64,000 nucleotides of DNA from Linum tenue (lineage: Eukaryota > Streptophyta > Magnoliopsida > Malpighiales > Linaceae). Shown here one piece after another: positions 10,317 to 20,263 of this stretch. The stretch spans positions 40,326,513 to 40,390,512 of the forward strand of contig CAMGYJ010000011.1 of the NCBI GenBank assembly GCA_946122785.1. Reading direction: 5' to 3'. The number at the start of each line of letters is the position of its first letter. Within the stretch, counting starts at the first letter, position 1. Both the position numbers and the translations under genes were made by a program. The notes under the pieces were generated by a model. That model did not search any database. It worked only from the letters and a program-made list of their open reading frames with translations, and was not told the origin of the DNA.

Positions 10317-11850
10317 TAAACTATCTATCATGCACACGATCTTCTCCAGTTGTGAACTTCAATATAATATTATACATGTTGGGCTATAGTCCAAGAGCTT
10401 TAATCACTTCTCAGTATTATAGTTAGTAAAATACGGTACGAAAAGTTAGGTATAAAATATGTATGGGTATTTTATTTTGTCTTTAAATTAATGTTATGTT
10501 TAATAGTACGTTAATAGTGGTAAATATATAAAATTTTAATTATTTTATAAACATATGAATATATAAATAATATTAAAGTTAACAATTTAATTTATTAAAT
10601 ACGGATATTAAACATATAATACGTTTTTATTCGTGTTTAGTATGAGAGCCATCAAATGAACATAAAAATTGAAATGACCTGACAATAATACGGATACAAA
10701 AGTTTTAAACAGATATAATACATACGGGTACAAATACGTGTATTAAATGGAGTATTTACTAACTATGCTCAATATATATAATCCCTCATTTTGACATAAT
10801 TATGGAAACTAAATAATTAGAACAATTGGAACCTTGATCAGTCAAGCAATCATTCGAGCTCGAGCTTGACTCATTTATAAACGAGCCGAGTCAAGTCGAG
10901 TTCGAGCTGGCTCATTTATTAAAATCTACTTGACTCATCATTAAGATCAAGAGTTTGGCTTGAGCTTAACTCTATGATAATTTATAAATTAAACACTAAT
11001 ATTTGTATGTCATATATGATACATACTGATCTCATGACATATATGAAACAACTTTGCTCACATACTCAAAATGTTAAACATGTGGTATATGAAATTTAAT
11101 AAATCTATGAATTATCAATTAGACAACTCATAAGATATCGATTGATTTTCTCATAATTCGGTAATCCAGTTGTCTCACTTATCTCAATGTTAAGACATCA
11201 CATAAACTCAAAACAAGAGAGTTCATGAGTTGAACTCAACATACCACCTAGTCGTGCTAGTTCACAAGTCTCACAAGCTGAACAAGACTTAACAATCCAT
11301 TATAGAAAATTAGTCTATCATTTTGATCTCTATTTAATTCCACGTAATAAAGACCATGGCAAAGATTGAATAACAAAAATTGCTATAAAATGATTAACTA
11401 ATTAACAGTAATAGGTTGAAGTTATCTTTCTGCAATACTCTTGTGTAATGATGAACTCAAACAATGAGAACAAAATCGTGGCAGTAAGGTTTACTTGATA
11501 GGATTTTAATCTTTGCCTAGAAGTTTCCCAAGGTATGCTATATGAGATGAGGTTTTTAGGCAGTTCAATCCTTAATTAACGTGGTTTTCATGTAGCCTGG
11601 CCGTTTTAATGCAAAATAACATAACATAGCATAGCATAATCATATTGATACACATACAAAAGCAGTAAACATGCGCAAAGAAGGCGAAATTAAAAAGTTT
11701 AGATGACTAACTAACACTTCTTGGTGGGTATGTAAAGAATAACACAAAATCAACTAACGAACTCTATCCTCATGAAGGTGTATGTCATGTGTATATATCT
11801 TTCTTTCATATACAACATCTCTCTCTGGTAGCATTAAAAACCTGCTCAGC
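10317..11850. other. AT-rich stretch without a recognised gene (copy 1)
   Basis: No coding-like frame was found. The only structure noticed is a block rich in GAGCTCGAGCTTGACTC and its near-inverted forms at about 10850-10925, possibly a transposon remnant. Equivalent stretches are 33036-34560 and 55781-57315. Confidence 0.6.
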
Positions 11851-11863
11851 TCTTGCTCTTGCG

Positions 11864-12514
11864 CTACATAAATGCAAGTGCACCCTCTCAATTAATACGC
11901 TCTTCTCCCTCTCCCTCTCCCCGCAATAACTTGTCTTGTCAGGCTGCCCACACCTGTTTTCCTCCCTCTTCCTTTCCCTTTCCCTTTCCCTTTCCCTTTC
12001 CCCCACTTCTCCTTGTTCCTCCATCCATCTCTTCTCTTCCCCCCCTTTGTCCTTTGATCTGTTCAAAATCTCTTCCTTGATCGTCTCTCTTCTTCTTCTT
12101 CTTCTTCTCCCTTGTCTATCTAGGAGTCATTATCTCATCAAGAAAACCCTACTTTCCCCTCTCTTCTCTCTCGGCCCTACATAAATGCAAGTGCACCCTC
12201 TCAATTAATACGCTCTTCTCCCTCTCCCTCTCCCCGCAATAACTTGTCTTGTCAGGCTGCCCACACCTGTTTTCCTCCCTCTTCCTTCCCCTTTCCCTTT
12301 CCCTTTCCCTTTCCCCCACTTCTCCTTGTTCCTCCATCCATCTCTTCTCTTCCCCCCTTTGTCCTTTGATCTGTTCAAAATCTCTTCTTTGATCGTCTCT
12401 CTCTCTTCTTCTTCTTCTTCTTCTTCTTCTTCTTCTTCTTCTCCCTTGTCTATCTAGCAGTCATTATCTCATCAAGAAAACCCTACTTTCCCCTCTCTTC
12501 TCCCTCGATCGGCC
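11864..12514 (+). repeat. 313-bp tandem duplication, pyrimidine-rich, copy 1
   Basis: Sequence beginning CTACATAAATGCAAGTG at 11864 recurs at 12177 and runs to about 12514. Both halves contain (CCCTTT)n and (CTT)n tracts; the CTT tract is longer in the second half. The strong pyrimidine bias on the plus strand and the splice donor just downstream suggest a duplicated promoter or 5' leader region of a gene whose coding part is missing. Open frames here are low-complexity artefacts. Confidence 0.8.
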
Positions 12515-12641
12515 CTCCTTTTCCCACATCATTAAGAAGGAGAAGAACTGAAGAAGACACACTCACTCGTCCCAACAGTCAAACCAGTCCGGCCGAGCTC
12601 TCTTCCCGGAGCTGAAAACTTAAGCTCCTGTTTCCGACCCA

Positions 12642-12672
<31 letters not shown>

Positions 12673-12705
12673 CCCTATTCTCTTATCGTTTCCGGGGGTA
12701 AGTTC
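12515..12705 (+). promoter_or_regulatory. Putative orphan 5' leader ending in a splice donor, copy 1
   Basis: Downstream of the pyrimidine-rich duplication come a GC-richer stretch, an (AAGA)n run at about 12646-12672 and CTTATCGTTTCCGGGGGTAAGTTC, a good plant splice donor near 12700. An acceptor-like TTGTTTTCCAG lies near 12970. This resembles a 5' UTR exon and its intron, but no coding exon follows. The gene body may have been lost before amplification. The same leader is at 35235-35419 and 57982-58167. Confidence 0.35.
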
Positions 12706-12719
12706 TTCTTGTTGTTCAC

Positions 12720-13610
12720 CTTCCTAGCTATCATCCGTACGTAGCGTGGTTTACACTACTGATATATATGGGTCTTGATTCCCAATCAGATCTGATCCAC
12801 CATAATGCTGATGGAGGACTAGCTAGCTAGGAGTTATTATGTTTACTTACGTCATTGTTTTACGAGTAAAGAGAGGGAGTGATCTAGTGGAAGAAGCCAT
12901 CTCTCTCCTTTTCCTTTCTCAGACTTGTAATGTAATGACTAATGAGAGACCCTCCTTTGTTTGTTTTCCAGAGAATCTCGTCGGTCAGGCCAAAAAAACA
13001 AACAAAGGGACATTTCGGCTTAGTATTGTATTTGAGGTTCGTTTTCCCAACCTTACAAAATATGAGAGCATGAATTGAATGGTCAGACAGCTAGGTTCCT
13101 GTTTCATTCACGCGGCAAGAGAAATGCTTCAAATAATCTGTCTTTTCTTTTCTATGTTATGGTTTATAAATAGGGCTCATGTCGTCGTAAATGGTCACTA
13201 AATTAATTGTAGTTGCTGCTATAACAAAAAATCGCAGTAAATTAGTTAAAAATGCCTATCACTTGCATTTCTCAATTCAAATCCATTCGTCAGTACTCTC
13301 GATGATCTCAACTACCAGAATTTTGTTAAATATATGAATAGTAACTGATTTGGCTGTCCCTTGGCGGGTCAATCGAATCGGTAAAGGGGTTTTGGTGTTG
13401 TGATGAATTATATTTATGGGTACGGTTAAGTTTGTTCCAATTGTACTTTAGCTACTTTATTTCATTAGTGATTGGACCGTTGGTCCAATTAATTGTAGTT
13501 TAGCTCATAAGCAGTTGGTTAGTTTGTTCTTCTACGTGACTACTTGTTTCATTAATTATCTCCATCTATTCATGTACCTAATTAACTAGAGTTAGTGTGC
13601 CCAGCTTATG
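12720..13610. other. Non-coding stretch after the leader (copy 1)
   Basis: No gene was recognised. A short open frame at 12839-13078 has no domain features. A small perfect hairpin (ATTGGACC/GGTCCAAT) lies near 13473. Copies are at 35435-36345 and 58180-59080. Confidence 0.5.
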
Positions 13611-13614
13611 AGCT

Positions 13615-13765
13615 AAAATACATACTTCTAATTAAGTTAACAATCCCCCAGCCAAATGTTTCACGACCAAAGTTAGATAGTACTAACTAGAAATGGACCG
13701 ATCTAATCAAACCGGTTTGACTTATGAATGTACATCGTAAAATACATACTTCTAATTAAGTTAAC
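13615..13765 (+). repeat. 27-bp direct repeats flanking the array breakpoint position, copy 1
   Basis: A 27-bp sequence starting AAAATACATACTTC occurs at 13615-13641 and again at 13739-13765, 124 bp apart. Copy 3 keeps the first and departs from the unit where the second would begin, so these repeats sit at the amplification junction. Confidence 0.75.
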
Positions 13766-13772
13766 CAAAGTT

Positions 13773-13925
13773 GATCGGGTTGCGGGTCGATCGGGTTGCG
13801 GGAAAATCTGGTTCGGGTCGATCGGGTTGCGGATCAAACGGGTTACAGTTTGATCGGGTTGCGGATCAATCGGGTTCGGGTTGATCGGATTGCAGGTTAC
13901 AACAGGTCGGGTTGCGGGTTGTTCG
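13773..13925 (+). repeat. GATCGGGTTGCGG minisatellite, copy 1
   Basis: About eight variable repeats of 15-20 bp built on GATCGGGTTGCGG. The minus-strand frame reads low-complexity Asn-Pro-Ile-Asp-Pro repeats and is not considered a gene. The spacing and sequence vary, unlike a CRISPR. Confidence 0.85.
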
Positions 13926-14125
13926 GTCCAAACCATTAAGTTTTTTTTAATTAGTTATTACACTAATTTAAAACAAACTCATCGGTCACCATTTTGCAAT
14001 GAGGCTGGGCCTGGGTTCACGCAACCATTTTGTATTTTGCCTTCTTAACTAATGTCAATTTATTAAAGAATTAAAAAAATATATTGTTAATACTATATAT
14101 ATTTTTTGTTACCAAAAAGAAGTCT

Positions 14126-14280
14126 GGGAGGGAATTTTGGCCTTTGGACAAAATATAGTGTGGGGGATTTAAAAGTGTTTTGCGGGCTTGGGGAGGGAAT
14201 TTTGGACCAAATTTTGGGCGGGGTTTTAAAAGTTCTTTTGTGGGTTTGGGGAGGAAATTTTGGGACAAATATTTGGGGAT
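14126..14280 (+). repeat. Roughly 60-bp G/T-rich tandem repeat, copy 1
   Basis: Three degenerate units beginning GGGAGGGAATTTTGG at 14126, 14191 and 14249. Copy 2 has them at about 36848-37001. A reverse-complement version is at about 59363-59521 beyond the array end. Confidence 0.75.
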
Positions 14281-14559
14281 TGAATTGTTGAATTTTTATT
14301 TAAAAATTTTCCCTTAATTTTTTGGTGAACATTTTGTTCTTCCTTTGATATTTATTATTATAAATGATAAATTGTATACCGATTAACAAGTTTGTTGTTC
14401 GATCCATTGGTCGGGATGTCATTTGAATATAATATATTTACGATGTACATTCATAAGTTTTCAAAATATTTTAAATGTTTTTTTACTAAATAGCTAAATT
14501 AATTGTTAAAAACAAATTAAATAATAAAATATAAAAACCAAAATATCTATCATAAAGCA

Positions 14560-15020
14560 TAACCATGAAGAATCCTAAACCCTTATCCTATAACACCATC
14601 AACCATACATTACCCTAAACCACAAGATTAAGTCATTTACCCTAAAACTAACCTCAACCCTTTACCATAACCCAAACACTAAACTCTAAACCATGACCTT
14701 ATACCCTATACACTAACCGTAAACAATGAACCATAGTTATATGTTATGAAATTATTTGTATAAACTATAACGTATGTTATGTGAAGAATGTAAGATAAGT
14801 CAATTTTAGATTCGGTTATTGAGAAGAGCATACGTCCTAATCCTCCTAACTCTAAACCACGAGTCCACGACCGTATACCCTATGCACTAACCTTAAACCA
14901 TGAACTATAGTTATATGTTATGAAATTGTTGGTATAAACTATAACCTATGTTATGTGAAGAATGTAAGTTAAGTCAATTTTATATTCGATTATTGAGAAG
15001 AACATACGTCCTAATCCTAT
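14560..15020 (+). repeat. Degenerate telomere-like sequence with a 174-bp tandem duplication, copy 1
   Basis: Runs of CCCTAAA-like motifs at 14575-14720 are too degenerate to be a telomere. Sequence starting ATACCCTATACACTAACC at 14701 recurs at 14875 with several mismatches and continues to about 15020. Copy 2 is at about 37283-37743. Confidence 0.7.
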
Positions 15021-15329
15021 TATTTTCGATATGGTAGAACTTAGTAAGCAAATTGTTATGTGTCTTCTTATGATTTGAGTTAGGTTATGAGTTATGACTT
15101 ATGTGCTATTACGAATCTTCTTATGTTAGGTTAATATTTTGACAATGTTATGTGACTAGTTATATTATGTGTGGAAGAAAAATGATGTAATTATTAGGTA
15201 CTGGTATATGATCGGTTTAATTAAGTCAATCATGTTTTTCATATGTATGTGTGTTATCTATATATATTATTTATACACACCAACCAAACACTAAACGAAT
15301 TTGTGTATGTTTTGGACAACCGCTGAAAT

Positions 15330-16757
15330 AACCATCATAAATCATATTTATGTCGGTTCAAAATAGAGTCAATTCATTAAAGAAAAAACACATTTTTTAT
15401 TTTAATTGTAACATTTGTCTCGGTTGACTAACCAACTCAAATCACCACTTTTTTTATAAAAAAATTGTCTGGGCCAGACGCATCTAGTCGCCGGTCTGTT
15501 TCAATCTCCGTTAATCTATCCACCCGCCGGCTTGTTTTTTTCTCACGAAAATCCAGCCACCACGACGAATCTCCATCCACCCTCCACGTCGTTCACCTCA
15601 CGAAAATCACCCACTTTGGGTCTCAAATCCTCCCCACCGGCCATTTTGCGTCTCACGCCATGGCTCTCCGCTGGATCTTCGCCGCCTGGCTCTGGATCTC
15701 CAACGGATCTTCAACAAGCTGCCTCTAACCGTTCTTCTGTAGAGCATGTCGGAAACCTAGAATCTCAAGCTTGCTTCTCCAGAAGCAATCGTCTTTCTAT
15801 ATTGTTTGGAAACCCAGAATCTCCTGCTGCCTTTGCAAGCCATTGGACCCAGAATCTCCAGCTCCTCTCAATTCGCCAGCGGCCCTCCCCTGCTTTCCTC
15901 CCCTCTTTCTATGAATACCAACATGGCTATGGAAAAGGAACCACCAGATCCAGAAAACACAAGGGCACCCACAAACCCAGGCACATAGAAAACAGAATCC
16001 CAAATCCAAACCCAGCTCACCCTCGCTCAAGCCCTTCATTTTCCCTCCTCCCAGCCACTTTACCACCGCCTCCACAACCCCCCTGAGTTGCGCCGCTGTG
16101 GCTTCTAGTGTGGCTTTACCACCATTTGAAATCAATTAAAACTGGACCCAACACATGCCTGGCCTTCATTTTGTGGAGAAGAAGGAGACGAATCGCAAAA
16201 TCGGGACACTGGTGGAGACTAAGAAGCCTGCGATGGGAGAGTTTTAGGTTGAGTTGGTAGTGGTCGTCACCATGGATAGAGTAGAGGGGAAATTTGTGGA
16301 GAAAAGAGGAACAATGAAGAGGGAAGCGACTAATCAGGTTAGGGAAAAAGAGAGACGGATAAAAATCTACACAAGGCCACATTGGGAGGGAAATCTCCCG
16401 CTTGGGAAATTTTGTCCAGGATTGAAATATTGAGAGCCAATTTGGGTGGGAAGGGGGTATTTGGGCGGGTATGTGAAAATATTTTATAGTCAATAACCCA
16501 AAAAAATTGAAATTGAACTTTGTGCCAGTAAAGAAACGACTCAATTTGAATAATTGTGCTGATTTTGGCAGACTCAAATGTTAAGTGACACAAATATTAG
16601 AGAATTGTGTCGGTTGCAAATTTAACCGAAATAAATAGCAAAAGAATGGCATCGGGCACTTACCCGACTCAAATAACCGACAAAAATTCTAAAATTTGTG
16701 TCGTTTAAGTTAACCAACACAAAGCAACCGGTGGAAAACAATGTTTTTCTTGTAGTG
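15330..16757. mobile_element. CACTA (EnSpm-type) element 3' part, copy 1
   Basis: The right end TTTTCTTGTAGTG at 16745-16757 is the reverse complement of the classic plant CACTA terminus. Inside it are several subterminal motifs containing GTCGGTT or its complement (for example near 15352, 15420, 16600 and 16675). No matching CACTACAAG terminus was found on the left, so the 5' end is lost or decayed and the left border is approximate. The GC-rich middle (15460-16130) holds low-complexity frames (15532-16086 plus; 16135-15797 minus) that may be captured host sequence. No transposase was recognised. Confidence 0.65.
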
Positions 16758-16915
16758 AAATGTTTATAACCCTTTTAGGATTTTTATTTATCTACTAAGA
16801 CAGACAATGAGACTATTATAGTATTATGTGGTTCAATTTAATGGCAATTTTCAACACAAAGTAGAGCTTTATTCTTGGTGGGAAAGATGAAAAAATAATA
16901 GGGCAAGTCACGTAA

Positions 16916-16919
<4 letters not shown>

Positions 16920-16968
<49 letters not shown>
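16920..16968. repeat. (TA)24 microsatellite, copy 1
   Basis: Perfect TA tract immediately left of the terminal inverted repeat at 16969. Copy 2 (39643-39695) is two repeats longer. Confidence 0.95.
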
Positions 16969-16970
<2 letters not shown>

Positions 16971-17049
16971 ATACGACTCGTATGCTCCAGACGCATAGTA
17001 TGCTCCAGTTTTTCACACCGTTGATCTAATCTTACGTTCATGATTTATT

Positions 17050-18990
17050 ATAATAAAGATATTTTATTATTAATAATTATAATTACTAATCGCACCCCTT
17101 TAATAATTATACGTACATCATAATTACTCAAACTATTTTTATCATCATAAATGATATTATGATACCTTATTTCTTTTAATCATACGTTTAAGCATCCCAT
17201 TGATTAAATAAAACTAAAGCTTAATGTTTATACATCGTCGTCGTCATCACACAAAGGCCAAAGCTACCTTCCTCATCAACTTCATCGAAGCCCATCCTTG
17301 TACCAAGCCACATCCCGCCAACATCTTCATCATTAAAACACACAGTAGCCACTAACAACACCATCATAACTAAAAAGGGAACAAAACTCCATCGGTAAAA
17401 TCAGCTGTGCGATTTTCGGATAGTAGCGTTCTTACTTGCTCGCTTCCTTCACCAATCACCATCACTAACAACACCTATTGCTCGCTTCCTTCGTCCTCGT
17501 CCCGACGTTCTCGACCGCCATGGCCTCCCACCCCAGCAAATCAAGCTTCGCCTTACCGTTAAGCTCCATCGTCGACGGTTCCCGCAAGGCCCTACTGTCT
17601 CGACCCCAATAATGATGATTTCGTCGGGTAATAGGGACGGTTAGGAATCAATTACATGAATTAGATTCTTAATTTAGTATTTTATCTCTTCTTGCACCCC
17701 CCCCCCCCCCCCCCCCCCTCATCTTCTTCTTGCTCCAGCTCTATTATTCATCAACTGCAGAAAATAGAGAGAGAGAGAGAGATAGAGAGAGAGAGAGGAG
17801 TCGTTCTTTTTTATTATTTATTGGCTTGTGGTTCTATGGCATAATTATTTAGACACAAAGCTCTTTGTTTTTTGCCCCCTCTTTATTGGTAAATAAAGCT
17901 CCCTTTTACTAGCTTCATTATGTAACTCGGTTGTAGAACATCGTGACCAGAGGGGAAGAGGTAGAGGAAGACGATGAGTAGCATCTTGGGACTGCGATGG
18001 AGTTTTTTGATGGGCCAGAAACTTATATTGGCTTGGCACACACGATGACGCTTGAAGCTCCGTCACTATTTTTCCATAAGCTATTAATTGGGCCGAGTAC
18101 GTGTATGAGCTCAAGTAATTAAGGCTGGAATAAATCACAAGTTAAAATAATTTAAACCAGTCCAATATATAAACAATTCTTGTATCGGCATATCCTCTTT
18201 CATCAAAAGTTGTACCTGTTGCTATAACTTGAAGACAGATTATTTGTCATCGGCTGGAATCATGGGTCTGGCTATAACCTTTTCCTTTGGATATGGTTTG
18301 TGACATTTTTTTTTCTAGGTTGGATTAGGTTAGGTCGTCTGGAGAAGGTAATATACATACATTCTCAATCTATGTAATCGGTGTGTTCATTACTTTTTGC
18401 ATTTTCGATGTCCCAATTGGTTTTAACATCACCATTGTCTGCGTATACCTGCTAACCTTCCTACTCGTTGCACCATTGTTGAATTTTCGCGCTCATGTGC
18501 ATGAGAGGTGGTTTGCTAACATGCTTGACTCCTTTGAATTTGAGTCTTTGATAATACTTGAAAAGTATCTACTATTTCAACCGAAACTATGATTTTGTTG
18601 ACAATACTATAGCGGGTAAATTGAGATTATTAAAATCAAGTTCATGTCTAGTCAGTGGAAATATTTAATTCCATTATTGATCACTAAGATTAGTTAAATA
18701 GGTCAATTTGTTCATTCTCCATTACCTTCCGTTAGTCTCCACTGACAACATCAGTTTTTGTTGACGTGGCTAACAAAACTTACAAAGTCAGCCAAATTTG
18801 ACACACCATGTCATAAAACCTAACCCGACACGTCAATAACCCTAACTTGCAACCCGACCCCTTTTTTCACTACGAATGTGTAAGAGGAAGGAGAAACTAT
18901 TTCTAGATAACGTAAAGAGCAAACGTGAGGCAAAGAGGAAGGAAAAGAATAATCATCATGTGGTGGGGTGCACACGAAACTATTTCTTAG
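17050..18990. other. Region without a supported gene (copy 1)
   Basis: AT-rich at first, then a GC-richer patch (17230-17620) with CATC/GTCG-rich sequence and no convincing frame. Short open frames at 18383-18592 (plus) and 18138-17845 (minus) show no domains. Copy 2 equivalent: 39777-41716. Confidence 0.5.
17697..17718 (+). repeat. Poly-C tract, 22 bases, copy 1
   Basis: An uninterrupted run of 22 Cs, followed by a (GA)n tract at about 17768-17798. Copy 2 has 20 Cs at 40424-40443. Confidence 0.95.
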
Positions 18991-18996
18991 TATCTA

Positions 18997-19394
18997 CCAA
19001 GGTTGTCAACCTGCGGGTTGAACCGAACCTGGTCGAGCTAGTGGATGAAGGGTTAACGGGTCATCCGTTTTACCCCGAAAATATGAAAAGAGTCATTATA
19101 TTGTACTTATCCTGATAAATTATATCAAATCTCATCTAACATATGAGTAATAACATATAACATTACACCAAAGTAACATATCGTACTTAGATCCAACATA
19201 TAGTGAAAATTCACACACACTTATATAATATCAATATTCAAATGTTCAACTAAGGATTCCAAATATTGAGTTAAGCGAAAAGAAAAATAAGAAAATAGGC
19301 GCATTTCGCAAACCAAAGAAAAAATAGCACAATTTGACCTTTAACCCGATATCCTGTGGCACAAGTGGGTCAACCCGTGGGTTGACAACCTTGG
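18997..19394. mobile_element. MITE C, copy 1
   Basis: About 398 bp bounded by CCAAGGTTGTCAACC on the left and its near-perfect reverse complement on the right (GGTTGACAACCTTGG). The inner parts share GGGTTGA motifs. No clear target duplication was seen and the family is not assigned. The plus-strand frame running into it from 18876 is not considered a gene. Confidence 0.6.
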
Positions 19395-20263
19395 GATCCA
19401 CACATATTTCTCATCTTTTGACCTCTCTAAAATTATTTTTGTTCCAAATAAATTTTACGACTCTATCTTTTAATTATTTAGACTCAAGTATTCATTTTAC
19501 TATATTTATAATTCATTTATAAAGTATTTTCTCTATGTTATGTAAAAGATTTCAATATCGACCTTATTTTTCCAGATAACATATAAGAGTAGGTCGAACT
19601 GTCCCGCGCGAGTATAATCCGGCATGACCCGCACTTAATTCGGAGTGAGTATGGGCATTGAGGTACCTTGTTTGGCTTCAACCTTAGTAGTGTCTAAACC
19701 GCTAGTCTTCAACCTATATGTCCTAAGTTCGGATGTCTTAAGTTCAACCTGTATGATAGCAACCCGTAGATTCATGACCCAACCCATGTTACAATTATTG
19801 TACTGAGTTTCATACACCAAACATATTGTATAGGATATCATATTAGCATTTTGTGTAGCTTATAAGGAATAACATCTTCAACTTTGTTCGGTAAATGTTT
19901 CTCAAATGTATTTACCTTATCCAACATGATCACAAACAAATCGTAAGATGCTAATATTGTTGAGTATTTTGAATTTAGTATTTTAAAAATCAAAGTATAT
20001 GAATTGGATGATTAAACCGACTAAACCTAAACCACCAGTCCATCAACCCTAATTTTTAGTTGGGGTGAAATTGGAAAGAAGTAATTAGTAATTACATTTA
20101 AGATTCCCTCCACATTTTCGTTCCAAGCGGGAAGGAGACAAAATTGAATATTTTTTAATTTCACTTTTCCATTTTCACAAAACCATTTTGTTCTATCCGC
20201 CAAAATTTTGGCCTCTTCCTATCATGAGAAGCCGCCCATTATCTCATTTGTTCTAACCCTCGA

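Larger units (their letters stand above)
13720..14458. repeat. 22-bp inverted repeat pair, copy 1
   Basis: The 22 bp at 13720-13741 (beginning ACTTATGAATGTAC) are the exact reverse complement of 14437-14458. Copy 2 has the pair at 36444-36465 and 37160-37181. Copy 3 has a single arm at 59187-59208, exactly where its sequence turns into reverse-complement orientation. Confidence 0.9.

Noticed and set aside
11806..12337. Open frames rich in Arg-Glu or Ser-Leu-Pro repeats on both strands of the pyrimidine tracts
   Set aside because: They are translations of (CCCTTT)n and (CTT)n microsatellites with no domain content, and they repeat with the tandem block.
13703..13936. Asn-Pro-Ile-Asp repeat protein on the minus strand
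   Set aside because: It is a translation of the GATCGGGTTGCGG minisatellite, with no start context and no conserved non-repeat part.
13773..14280. CRISPR-like repeat cluster
   Set aside because: Repeats are degenerate, directly adjacent and of varying length, with no unique spacers, and the sequence is plant nuclear DNA.
14560..14720. Interstitial telomere
   Set aside because: The CCCTAAA motifs are scattered and degenerate, without a perfect tandem run.
15532..16086. 184-codon frame inside the CACTA element as a real gene
   Set aside because: Composition is low-complexity (Ser, Pro, Thr), there is no recognisable domain, a one-base insertion affects the neighbouring frame in copy 2, and the opposite strand is equally open.
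18876..19115. 79-codon Lys-rich frame as a small gene
   Set aside because: Its second half is the terminal repeat of MITE C and the first half shows no family features.
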